Assembly (NCBI RefSeq): GCF_003952185.1
Contig: NZ_RXFS01000006.1
Location: forward strand, 372,001 to 436,000
DNA length: 64,000 nucleotides
Direction of reading: 5' to 3'
Source: Variovorax sp. 679
Lineage (GTDB): Bacteria; Pseudomonadota; Gammaproteobacteria; Burkholderiales; Burkholderiaceae_C
Below the pieces are notes generated by a model that saw only the letters and a list, made by a program, of their open reading frames with translations, ran no database searches and was not told where the DNA came from. A program made the translations under genes and the position numbers. This document shows, one piece after another, positions 36,821 through 44,774 of this stretch (position 1 is the stretch's first letter; each line of letters starts with the position of its first letter).

Positions 36821-38869
36821 ATGTTCAAGAAGATCCTGATTGCGAACCGCGGCGAGATCGCCTGCCGCGTCATTCAGACCGCGAAGAAGATGGGCATCCT
36901 GACTGTCGCCGTCTACTCCGACGCCGACAAGGAAGCCCGCCACGTCGAGCTTGCCGACGAGGCCGTGCACATCGGCGCCGCGCCCAGCCGCGAGAGCTAC
37001 CTGCAGGCCGACCGCATCATCGCGGCCTGCAAGAAGACTGGGGCCGAGGCCGTGCATCCGGGCTACGGCTTTCTGTCGGAGAACGAAGCCTTCGCGCGCA
37101 AGGTCGAGGAAGAGGGCATCGCCTTCATCGGCCCCAAGCACTATTCGATCGCGGCCATGGGCGACAAGATCGCCTCGAAGAAGCTCGCGAACGAAGCCCA
37201 GGTCAACACCATTCCGGGCTGGAACGACGCCATCGAGACGGCCGAGCGTGCGGTCGAGATCGCCAAGGACATCGGCTACCCGGTGATGATCAAGGCTTCG
37301 GCCGGCGGCGGCGGCAAGGGCCTGCGCGTGGCCTTCAACGACAAGGAGGCCTTCGAGGGCTTCACCTCGTGCCGCAACGAGGCCCGCAACAGCTTCGGCG
37401 ACGACCGCGTGTTCATCGAGAAGTTCGTCGAGGAGCCGCGCCACATCGAGATCCAGGTGCTGGGCGATTCGCACGGCAACGTGATCTACCTGAACGAGCG
37501 CGAATGCTCCATCCAGCGCCGCCACCAGAAGGTGATCGAGGAGGCGCCGTCGCCCTTCATCAGCGACGCTACGCGCAAGGCGATGGGCGAGCAGGCGGTG
37601 GCGCTGGCCAAGGCCGTGAAGTACCAGAGCGCGGGCACGGTGGAGTTCGTGGTCGGCAAGGACCAGAGCTTCTACTTCCTGGAGATGAACACGCGCCTGC
37701 AGGTGGAGCACCCGGTGACGGAATGCATCACAGGCCTCGACCTCGTCGAGCTGATGATCCGCGTGGCGGCCGGCGAGAAGCTGCCGCTGACGCAGGAGCA
37801 GGTGAAGCGCAACGGCTGGGCCATCGAGTGCCGCATCAATGCCGAGGACCCGTTCCGCAACTTCCTGCCTTCCACCGGCCGGCTGGTGAAGTTCCAGCCG
37901 CCCGGCGAGACGATGTTCGCGAGTGACACGGAGCACCTGCAGGGTGTGCGCGTGGACACGGGCGTGTACGACGGCGGCGAGATCCCGATGTACTACGACT
38001 CGATGATCGCCAAGCTCATCGTGCACGGAAAGGACCGCCAGCACGCGATCGCACGCATGCGCGAGGCGCTCAACGGCTTCGTGATCCGGGGCATCAGCAG
38101 CAACATCCCGTTCCAGGCGGCGCTGCTGGCGCATCCGAAGTTCGTGGCGGGCGACTTCAACACCGGCTTCATCGCCGAGCACTACGGCAAGGGCTTCCAT
38201 GCGGAAGACGTGCCGCATACCGATCCCTCGTTCCTGATCGCGCTGGCGGCGTACGTGCATCGCCGCTACCGTGCGCGGGCTTCCGGCATCAGCGGGCAGC
38301 TCGAGGGCCACGGCGTGAAGGTGGGCGAGCAGTTCGTGGTGGTGGAGCTCGGGCACGAGGGCAAGCACGTGCATCACCCGGTCTCCGTCACCGACTTCCA
38401 CGGCAAGACCGGCGCGAGCTCGGTGGCCGTGGGCGGCAAGACCTACAAGATCGACAGCAGCTTTGCGCTGGGCGCGATCCGCGTGCAGGGCATCGTCAAC
38501 GACAAGCCCTTCACCGCACAGGTGGAGCGCGGCGCGGGCAAGAGCCCGCTGGCGCTTCGCGTGTCGCACGACGGTACGCAGATCGAGACGATGGTGCTGT
38601 CGCCGCTGGGTGCGCGCCTGCTGGAGCTGATGCCCTACAAGGCGCCGCCGGACCTGAGCAAGTTCCTGATGTCGCCGATGCCGGGGCTGCTGGTCGAGGT
38701 GTCGGTGCAGCCGGGGCAGCAGGTTCGTGCCGGCGAGAAGCTGGCCGTGATCGAGGCGATGAAGATGGAAAACGTGCTGTTCGCCACGCAGGACGGCGTG
38801 GTGGGCAAGATTTCGGCGGGCAAGGGCGAATCGCTCGCCGTCGATCAAATCATTCTGGAGTTCAACTGA
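36821..38869 (+). CDS. pccA: Propionyl-CoA carboxylase alpha subunit (biotin carboxylase/BCCP)
   Basis: A 682-residue protein with biotin carboxylase (FKKILIANRGEIACRVI, ATP loop KASAGGGGKGLR, RECSIQRRHQKVIEEAPS, EMNTRLQVEHPVTE), a PCC-type BT linker domain and a C-terminal biotinyl domain with EAMKME (Lys648 biotinylated). It pairs with PccB. Start ATG 36821 is preceded by GGAGAAGAAG. Its stop overlaps the bioB start by one base (TGATG), so the carboxylase and the cofactor-making enzyme are co-translated. Confidence 0.94.
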   Translation: MFKKILIANRGEIACRVIQTAKKMGILTVAVYSDADKEARHVELADEAVHIGAAPSRESYLQADRIIAACKKTGAEAVHPGYGFLSENEAFARKVEEEGIAFIGPKHYSIAAMGDKIASKKLANEAQVNTIPGWNDAIETAERAVEIAKDIGYPVMIKASAGGGGKGLRVAFNDKEAFEGFTSCRNEARNSFGDDRVFIEKFVEEPRHIEIQVLGDSHGNVIYLNERECSIQRRHQKVIEEAPSPFISDATRKAMGEQAVALAKAVKYQSAGTVEFVVGKDQSFYFLEMNTRLQVEHPVTECITGLDLVELMIRVAAGEKLPLTQEQVKRNGWAIECRINAEDPFRNFLPSTGRLVKFQPPGETMFASDTEHLQGVRVDTGVYDGGEIPMYYDSMIAKLIVHGKDRQHAIARMREALNGFVIRGISSNIPFQAALLAHPKFVAGDFNTGFIAEHYGKGFHAEDVPHTDPSFLIALAAYVHRRYRARASGISGQLEGHGVKVGEQFVVVELGHEGKHVHHPVSVTDFHGKTGASSVAVGGKTYKIDSSFALGAIRVQGIVNDKPFTAQVERGAGKSPLALRVSHDGTQIETMVLSPLGARLLELMPYKAPPDLSKFLMSPMPGLLVEVSVQPGQQVRAGEKLAVIEAMKMENVLFATQDGVVGKISAGKGESLAVDQIILEFN

Positions 38870-39900
38870 TGGGTGCCAACGACTTTCAACAAGCAGTCAC
38901 GCTGCACCGGCCCGCGAAGATCGCGACGCCGCAGGGGCCGTGGTCCATCGAGGCGATCCAGGCGCTGCTCGACAAGCCGCTGATGGACCTGCTGTTCGAG
39001 GCGCAGACCGTGCATCGCCAGCACTTTCCAGAGGGAGACATCGAGCTGGCCACGCTGCTGTCGGTGAAGACCGGCGGCTGCCCCGAGAACTGCGGCTACT
39101 GCCCGCAGTCGGCCGAGTTCGACACCGGCGTGAAGGCGCAGAAGCTCATGGAGGTCGACGAGGTCGTGCGCGCCGCGCAGGCCGCCAAGGACGCCGGCGC
39201 CACGCGCTTCTGCATGGGCGCTGCCTGGCGTGCGCCGAAGGATCGCGATGTCGAGAAGGTGGCCGTGCTGGTCGAGGCCGTGAAGGGCCTGGGCATGCAG
39301 ACCTGCGCCACGCTCGGCATGCTGGAGCCGCACCATGCGCACCAGCTCAAGGCCGCCGGCCTCGACTACTACAACCACAACCTCGACACCGCGCCCGAGT
39401 ACTACACCGACGTGGTCGACACGCGCACCTACCAGGACCGGCTCGACACGCTCGCTAACGTGCGCAGCGCAGGCATCAGCGTGTGCTGCGGCGGCATCGT
39501 CGGCATGGGCGAGCAGCCGGTGCATCGCGCGGGGCTGATCGCGCAACTGGCGAACCTGAATCCGTACCCGGAATCGGTGCCCATCAACAGCCTGGTGCGC
39601 GTGCCCGGCACGCCGCTGGCCGATTCGGAGCCGGTCGATCCCTTCGACTTCGTGCGCATGATCGCTGTCGCGCGCATCACGATGCCGACTGCGCGCGTGC
39701 GGCTGTCGGCCGGCCGCCAGCAGATGGGCGACGCGGTGCAGGCGCTGTGCTTCATGGCAGGCGCGAACTCGATCTTCTACGGCGACAAGCTGCTCGTCAC
39801 CGGCAACCCCGACGTCGAGGCCGACACGGTGCTGCTGCGCAAGCTGGGGCTCAACTCGCGGCAGGTCCAGGAACAGGCTTCCGAAAGCTGCGCCGCATGA
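38869..39900 (+). CDS. bioB: Biotin synthase
   Basis: A 343-residue radical SAM enzyme inserting sulfur into dethiobiotin. The CX3CX2C cluster motif is GGCPENCGYCPQ (Cys71, Cys75, Cys78); the second-cluster residues lie in FCMGAAWRAPKDRD, TCATLGML and ICCGGIVGMGE-type segments (here SVCCGGIVGMGE), with Arg in TMPTARVRLSAGRQQM. No bioA, bioD or bioF is nearby. Instead it is fused translationally to pccA, the biotin-dependent enzyme it serves, and overlaps the next gene (ATGA). Confidence 0.95.
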   Translation: MGANDFQQAVTLHRPAKIATPQGPWSIEAIQALLDKPLMDLLFEAQTVHRQHFPEGDIELATLLSVKTGGCPENCGYCPQSAEFDTGVKAQKLMEVDEVVRAAQAAKDAGATRFCMGAAWRAPKDRDVEKVAVLVEAVKGLGMQTCATLGMLEPHHAHQLKAAGLDYYNHNLDTAPEYYTDVVDTRTYQDRLDTLANVRSAGISVCCGGIVGMGEQPVHRAGLIAQLANLNPYPESVPINSLVRVPGTPLADSEPVDPFDFVRMIAVARITMPTARVRLSAGRQQMGDAVQALCFMAGANSIFYGDKLLVTGNPDVEADTVLLRKLGLNSRQVQEQASESCAA

Positions 39901-40388
39901 CCGCCGCCACCGCACGCCCCTTCAAGGTGCTGGGCATCCAGCAGATCGCCATCGGCGGCCCCGACAAGCTGCGGCTGCAGAAGCTGTGGGTCGACATGCT
40001 GGGGCTCGAAGTCACCGGCACGTTCAGGAGCGAGCGCGAGAACGTCGACGAGGACATCTGCGCGATGGGCGCGGGGCCCTTCAAGGTCGAGGTCGACCTG
40101 ATGCAGCCGCTGGACCCCGAGAAGAAGCCGGCCGTTCACACGACGCCGCTGAACCACGTCGGGCTGTGGATCGACGACCTGCCGAAGGCCGTCGAATGGC
40201 TCACCGCGCAGGGCGTGCGCTTCGCGCCGGGCGGCATCCGCAAGGGCGCGGCAGGCTTCGACATCTGCTTCCTGCACCCGAAGGCGAACGACGAATTCCC
40301 GATCGCGGGCGAGGGCGTGCTGATCGAGATGGTGCAGGCGCCGCCCGAGGTGGTGGCTGCCTTCGGCGCGCTGGCCGCTACGCGTTGA
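39897..40388 (+). CDS. VOC-family protein, candidate methylmalonyl-CoA epimerase
   Basis: A 163-residue vicinal-oxygen-chelate protein with two beta-alpha-beta-beta-beta repeats. Ligand positions fall at GIQQIAIGG (Gln where epimerases have His), FKVEVDLMQP (Glu), LNHVGLWIDDL (His) and GVLIEMVQAP (Glu). The operon already has the carboxylase that makes (S)-methylmalonyl-CoA and the mutase that needs the (R) form, so an epimerase is the missing step. The altered first ligand leaves a glyoxalase-like or other role possible. It is co-translated with bioB. Confidence 0.7.
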   Translation: MTAATARPFKVLGIQQIAIGGPDKLRLQKLWVDMLGLEVTGTFRSERENVDEDICAMGAGPFKVEVDLMQPLDPEKKPAVHTTPLNHVGLWIDDLPKAVEWLTAQGVRFAPGGIRKGAAGFDICFLHPKANDEFPIAGEGVLIEMVQAPPEVVAAFGALAATR

Positions 40389-40875
40389 CGATCTTCCTGA
40401 TCGGCGGCTTCACGTCTGAGCGCCTGGGCGGCAGCATCGGCTGATGCTCGCGCGCCGGGTTCAGGATGATCGAGGTCGCCGTCTCGGTCAGGATGCAGAA
40501 CTTGGTGAGCACCGCGTCGAGGTGGCTCACGTCGATCACGGCGATCTCGAGGATCCAGCTGTCCTCGCCGGTCACGTTGTAGGCATTGACGCATTCGGGC
40601 GTCTCCTGCACCAGCTTGACGACGAGGTCGTAGTCGGCGCGGCCGACGCGGATGATGGCGCGGATGCCGTAGCCCAGCTTGCCGAGGTTGACGGTGGCGC
40701 GGTAGCCGCTGATGACGCCGGCTGCTTCCAGCTTCTTCACGCGCTCGGTCACGGCGGGCTGGCTCAGGTGCACGCGGCGGCCGAGTTCGGCCATGGTCAG
40801 GCGCGCGTCGGCCTGCAGCTCGGCGAGGATGCGGGTGTCATGGGCATCCAGCGTGGGGTTCAAGGGAAAGTCCAT
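40378..40875 (-). CDS. Lrp/AsnC-family transcriptional regulator
   Basis: A 165-residue regulator with the N-terminal AsnC helix-turn-helix (LDAHDTRILAELQADARLTMAELGRRVHLSQPAVTERVKKLE) and C-terminal RAM ligand domain (VNAYNVTGEDSWILEIAV). It is convergent with the VOC gene (11-base overlap) and divergent from the EamA transporter, whose start is 117 bases away. Control of that exporter by an amino acid signal is therefore likely. Confidence 0.88.
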   Translation of the reverse strand: MDFPLNPTLDAHDTRILAELQADARLTMAELGRRVHLSQPAVTERVKKLEAAGVISGYRATVNLGKLGYGIRAIIRVGRADYDLVVKLVQETPECVNAYNVTGEDSWILEIAVIDVSHLDAVLTKFCILTETATSIILNPAREHQPMLPPRRSDVKPPIRKIVNA

Positions 40876-40991
40876 GCAACTCCTTCAAATCGACGGTGTA
40901 GTGAGGGCAGAACCATGAAATCTGCATGGCTGCGCAGGGATGGCCTTCATATCATGACCGCCTTCCGATACCAACAAGAGACACCCTCGAC

Positions 40992-41921
40992 ATGCCGACC
41001 CTCGCTTCTCCCGCCCATGCCGCGCCATCGGCCGCGCGCTCCGGGCTGCCGCCGCTGCTGTGGTTGTGCCTCGCCGCCACCTGGCTGGTGTGGGGCTCCA
41101 CCTATCTCGCGATCAAGTACGCGCTGATCAGCTTTCCGCCTTTCCTGCAGATGGGTTCGCGCTTCCTGTTCGCTGGCGTGCTGCTGGCGGCGTGGATGCG
41201 CTGGCGCGGGGCGCCGTGGCCGTCGATGGTGCAGTGGCGCAATGCCTTCGTCGTGGGGGCGCTGATGCTGGGCGGCGGCATGGGCGCCACGGCATACGCC
41301 GAGGTGTCGATCGGCTCGGGTCTGGTGGTTGCGTTCATCGCCGTGATTCCGCTGCTGATCGCGCTGCTCAACCTGATCTGGGGCGTGAAGCCTTCGCGGC
41401 TGGAGGCGGCGGGCATCGCGGTCGGCCTCGTCGGCGTGCTGATGCTCACGCAGGGCGGCGGTTTCAAATCCTCGCCCGAGGGGCTGCTGGCGCTGTGCAT
41501 CGGCTGCGCCTGCTGGTCGCTGGGCAGCGTGCTGAGCCAGCGCAGCCTGCCGCTGGCGCCGGGCGCGATGGGCTTTGCGAGCGAGATGCTGTGCGGTGGC
41601 GTGGTGCTGATGGGGCTTGCCGCGGTGTCGGGCGAAACCATGAGCTGGCCGCCGGAGCCCGTGGCGCTCGCCGCGTGGGTCTACCTGGTGGTGTTCGGCT
41701 CGCTGATCGCCTTCAACGCCTACATGGTGCTGCTGGCCGGGGCGCCGGCCGGCCTGGCGTCGAGCTACACCTTCGTGAACCCGGTGATCGCGATGCTGCT
41801 GGGCGTGTGGATCGCCAACGAGACGGTCACGCGCTTCGAGTGGTACGCGGTGGCCGTGGTGCTGGCAGGCGTGTTGCTGCTGCTCTTCAAGCGCCGGGGC
41901 GGCGCCATACGGCCAGAGTAG
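40992..41921 (+). CDS. EamA/DMT-superfamily drug/metabolite exporter
   Basis: A 309-residue protein with ten predicted membrane helices in two EamA repeats (WLVWGSTYLAIKYALISFPP in the first, GSLIAFNAYMVLLAGAPAGLASSYTFVNPVIA in the second), similar in style to YedA/RhaT-type exporters. The start at 40992 begins MPTLASPAHAA; the frame is open further upstream but lacks hydrophobic content there. It probably exports an amino acid or metabolite, given the divergent Lrp-type regulator and the adjacent LysE-type exporter. Its 3' end overlaps the latter by 35 bases. Confidence 0.86.
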   Translation: MPTLASPAHAAPSAARSGLPPLLWLCLAATWLVWGSTYLAIKYALISFPPFLQMGSRFLFAGVLLAAWMRWRGAPWPSMVQWRNAFVVGALMLGGGMGATAYAEVSIGSGLVVAFIAVIPLLIALLNLIWGVKPSRLEAAGIAVGLVGVLMLTQGGGFKSSPEGLLALCIGCACWSLGSVLSQRSLPLAPGAMGFASEMLCGGVVLMGLAAVSGETMSWPPEPVALAAWVYLVVFGSLIAFNAYMVLLAGAPAGLASSYTFVNPVIAMLLGVWIANETVTRFEWYAVAVVLAGVLLLLFKRRGGAIRPE

Positions 41922-42525
41922 CGGCAAGCAGCCACATGCCTGCGGCGCAGCCGCGATTCATCATCCTGATACCGCGCTGCGAGAGAAAGCGCACGGCCTG
42001 CGTGCCGGCGCCCGCATAGGCCAGCATCACACAGGTGTCGAGCGCCACGAACACCGCGCCCAGCAGCAGGTACTGCGGGCCTTGCGGCTTCGTGATGTCG
42101 ATGAACTGCGGAAGGAAGGCTGCGAAGAACAGCACCGTCTTCGGGTTCGACAGGGCCACCATGAGACTGCGCATCAGCGCGACGCGACCTTGCGGCCGTA
42201 CCTCGAGCGGCGACCTGGCCAAGGCTGCGCGCAGATCGGTCGCCTCGCTGCGCCACAGCTTGATGCCGAGCCACACGAGATAGATCACGCCAGCGACGCG
42301 GATGGCGTTGAAGAGCCATTCCGAGGCGGCCAGCAACGAGCCCAGCCCGAGCGCCACGACGGTGATCAGCGTGATGCTGCCGAGCGACGCCCCGGCGATG
42401 CCCCAGCTCGCGCGGCGCATGCCGCCCTCGATGCCGTTGGACAGCGCCAGCAGCATCGTCGGCCCCGGGATCAAGGCCAGCGCGAGCGAGGCGACGACGT
42501 AGATGAGCAGCGTGTCGAGTGTCAT
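41887..42525 (-). CDS. LysE/RhtB-family amino acid exporter
   Basis: A 212-residue, six-helix membrane protein. The N-terminal signature YVVASLALALIPGPTMLLALSNGIEGGMRRASWGIAGASLG and central MVALSNPKTVLFFAAFLPQF are diagnostic for the LysE/RhtB family, which effluxes amino acids or homoserine lactones. The ATG at 42525 overlaps the stop of the ferredoxin gene upstream (ATGA), so both are on one transcript. The ion or amino acid is unknown. Confidence 0.9.
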   Translation of the reverse strand: MTLDTLLIYVVASLALALIPGPTMLLALSNGIEGGMRRASWGIAGASLGSITLITVVALGLGSLLAASEWLFNAIRVAGVIYLVWLGIKLWRSEATDLRAALARSPLEVRPQGRVALMRSLMVALSNPKTVLFFAAFLPQFIDITKPQGPQYLLLGAVFVALDTCVMLAYAGAGTQAVRFLSQRGIRMMNRGCAAGMWLLAATLAVWRRPGA

Positions 42526-43157
42526 GGCTTGGCGCCCGGTGGGCGTTTCTGTTGCGAGGCGGCGCGGGCGCGCGCCAGTGCCGCTTCGACGATGGAGCGC
42601 TTGCGCGCATCGGCGTCCTGCGGGGCTTCGGGTGCCACGGCGGTCTCCGCCAGCCGGGCCTCGGTGTTGCGGTGCCTGCCGTGCACTTCGTAGCGGCGCC
42701 GTGCGCTTTCGGCCTGCTCGGCCGACCAGGCCCGCCAGCCGCTGAGGCCCGGCGTCTCGACCTCGAGCGAGATGCAGTCGACGGGGCAGACCGGAATGCA
42801 AAGCTCGCAGCCCGTGCAGTGGGCTTCGATCACCGTGTGCATGCGCTTGTTGATTCCGACGATGGCGTCGGTGGGGCAGGCGTCGAGGCACAGCGTGCAG
42901 CCGATGCACCATGCCTCGTCGATGACGGCCATGGCGCGCGGGCCTTCGGTGCCGAACTGGGCGTCGAGGGGAAGCGGTGTGCTGCCAGTGAGACGGGCAA
43001 GCCGCTCGATGCCTTCGGCGCCGCCGGGCGGGCACTGGTTGATGCCGGCCTCGCCGTCGGCCACGGCCTGCGCGTAGCCTGCGCAATCCGGGTAGCCGCA
43101 CCGTGTGCACTGCGTTTGAGGCAGTGCGTCGTTGATGCGTGCGGCCAGCCCGATCAC
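42522..43157 (-). CDS. RnfB/RsxB-like iron-sulfur protein
   Basis: A 211-residue electron-transfer protein with three cluster motifs: an RnfB-type Cys set near the N-terminus (CTRCGYPDC and NQCPPGG) and two ferredoxin [4Fe-4S] motifs (CIGCTLCLDACP, CTGCELCIPVCP). A Lys/Arg/Ala-rich tail follows. I prefer GTG 43157 (VIGLAARIND) because the longer frame from 43193 would overlap phaZ and adds no family sequence. No rnfA, C, D, G or E is nearby, so it is an orphan, and the RnfB membrane anchor is absent. Confidence 0.85.
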   Translation of the reverse strand: MIGLAARINDALPQTQCTRCGYPDCAGYAQAVADGEAGINQCPPGGAEGIERLARLTGSTPLPLDAQFGTEGPRAMAVIDEAWCIGCTLCLDACPTDAIVGINKRMHTVIEAHCTGCELCIPVCPVDCISLEVETPGLSGWRAWSAEQAESARRRYEVHGRHRNTEARLAETAVAPEAPQDADARKRSIVEAALARARAASQQKRPPGAKP

Positions 43158-43179
43158 TTGATGAGGTTGCGTGCGCGCT

Positions 43180-44616
43180 TCAGCGCGCCGCACCGGTGCC
43201 GGGCTTCTTGCGTGCGGCGGGTTTCTTCACCGCCGCGACGGTCGCGGCCTTCTTCGCCGGCGCCTTCTTGGCAGCGGCGGTGGCCGGCACCTTGCGGCCG
43301 GGCCTGATGGTGTCTTCGGCGCCCAGGCCGCCACGGGTGCTGGCGCGGCTCTGCGGCTCGTCGTTGGCGGCGATGAACTTCAGCACCTTCGGATAGACCA
43401 GTTCGCGCCAGCGGCGGCCGCTGAAGATGCCGTAGTGGCCGGCACCCTTGACTTCGTAGTGCTCGCGCTTGTCGTCGGCGACGCCGGTGCACAGGCTGTG
43501 CGCCGCTTCGGTCTGGCCCGAGCCCGAGATGTCGTCGAGTTCGCCTTCGACGGTGAGCAGGGCGGTGCTGTGGATGTCCTGCGGACGCACGCGCTCCACC
43601 TGGCCCTTCGGGTTTTTGACGTCCCAGGTGCCGTTGACCAGGTCGAACTCCTGGAACACCGTGCGGATGGTCTCGAGGTAGTAATCGGCATCCATGTCGA
43701 GCACGGCGTTGTACTCGTCATAGAACTTGCGATGGGCCTCGGCGCTCGCGTCGTCGCCCTTGATCAGGTCCTTGAAGTAGTCGTAGTGGCTGCTGGCATG
43801 GCGATCGGGGTTCATCGCCACGAAGCCGGTGTGCTGCAGGAAGCCGGGGTAGACCTTGCGACCCGCGCCCGGGAAGCCCTGCGGCACGCGGTAGATCACG
43901 TTGTTCTCGAACCACTCGAAGCTCTTGTTCATCGCGAGGTTGTTCACCGCGGTGGGCGACTTGCGAGCGTCGATGGGGCCGCCCATCATGGTCATGGTGA
44001 GCGGCAGCGGCTCGCCGCGGCTGGCCATGAGCGACACGGCCGCGAGCACCGGCACGGTCGGCTGGCACACGCTCACCACGTGGCAGTTGCCGTATTCGGC
44101 CTGCAGGCGGCGGATGAACTCCTGCACGTAGTTGATGTAGTCGTCGAGGTGGAACTCGCCTTCCGACAGCGGCACCAGGCGCGCGTTCTTCCAGTCGGTG
44201 ATGTAGACCTTGTGGTCCTGCAGCATGGTGCGCACGGTGTCGCGCAGCAGCGTGGCGTAGTGGCCCGACAGGGGGGCGACGATCAGCACCACGGGCTGGC
44301 TCTTGAGCGTCTTGAGGATGTGCGGCTCGTCGGTGAAGCGCTTGAAGCGGCGCAGCTCGCAGAAGGGCTTGTCAAGCTCGACGGCCTCCTGGATCACGAC
44401 CTCTTCGCCGTCGACCTTGACGGACTTGATGTTGAACTCGGGCTTCTCGTAGTCCTTGCCGAGACGGTAGAGCAGGTCGTAGCTCGCGGCCATGCGCTGG
44501 GCCATGGGCAGCTGGCCCCACACGGCGCCGGGGCTGTAGAGCTTGGAGGCTGCCTGGGCGAAGTCCGAGAACGGCTCCATCAAGGAACGCTGGGCTTCGT
44601 AGAGTTGATAGAGCAT
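43180..44616 (-). CDS. phaZ: Intracellular polyhydroxyalkanoate depolymerase
   Basis: A 478-residue cytoplasmic PHB depolymerase of the PhaZ1 type, which mobilises storage granules. The nucleophile is Cys184 in VSVCQPT rather than the Ser of a lipase box, as is known for this family; partners are the Asp in LLTVEGELDDIS and His in KGAGHYGIFSG. Length and start (MLYQLYEAQRSLMEPF) fit. The last 45 residues are an Ala/Lys/Pro-rich tail (PAKKAATVAAVKKPAARKK) like those of histone-like and granule-associated proteins. The downstream RnfB-like gene begins 22 bases later. Confidence 0.93.
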   Translation of the reverse strand: MLYQLYEAQRSLMEPFSDFAQAASKLYSPGAVWGQLPMAQRMAASYDLLYRLGKDYEKPEFNIKSVKVDGEEVVIQEAVELDKPFCELRRFKRFTDEPHILKTLKSQPVVLIVAPLSGHYATLLRDTVRTMLQDHKVYITDWKNARLVPLSEGEFHLDDYINYVQEFIRRLQAEYGNCHVVSVCQPTVPVLAAVSLMASRGEPLPLTMTMMGGPIDARKSPTAVNNLAMNKSFEWFENNVIYRVPQGFPGAGRKVYPGFLQHTGFVAMNPDRHASSHYDYFKDLIKGDDASAEAHRKFYDEYNAVLDMDADYYLETIRTVFQEFDLVNGTWDVKNPKGQVERVRPQDIHSTALLTVEGELDDISGSGQTEAAHSLCTGVADDKREHYEVKGAGHYGIFSGRRWRELVYPKVLKFIAANDEPQSRASTRGGLGAEDTIRPGRKVPATAAAKKAPAKKAATVAAVKKPAARKKPGTGAAR

Positions 44617-44724
44617 CGCTGGTCTTGGAGTGGAATGTTGCAGCGCAATATATCAGCGCATCCGCGGCGTTGCAGGAGGCCTAACCCCTACATCGAGCCG
44701 CTGCCAGGGCCCTTCCGTGAAGGA

Positions 44725-44763
44725 GTGTGAAGGAATCGTCGCCTGGGGCGGATTCCCTCACAC
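44725..44763 (-). terminator. Hairpin downstream of the aminotransferase
   Basis: GTGTGA-A-GGAATC pairs with GATTCC-C-TCACAC (12 pairs, one mismatch) around a 13-base loop. It lies directly after the aminotransferase stop on the minus strand. There is no long U-run on that strand, so it may act as a weak terminator or a 3'-end stabiliser. Confidence 0.5.
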
Positions 44764-44774
44764 TTTGCTGTCAC

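Noticed and set aside
43158..43193. 12-codon N-terminal extension of the RnfB-like gene
   Set aside because: It would overlap the phaZ 3' end and adds no family residues; GTG 43157 gives a normal start.
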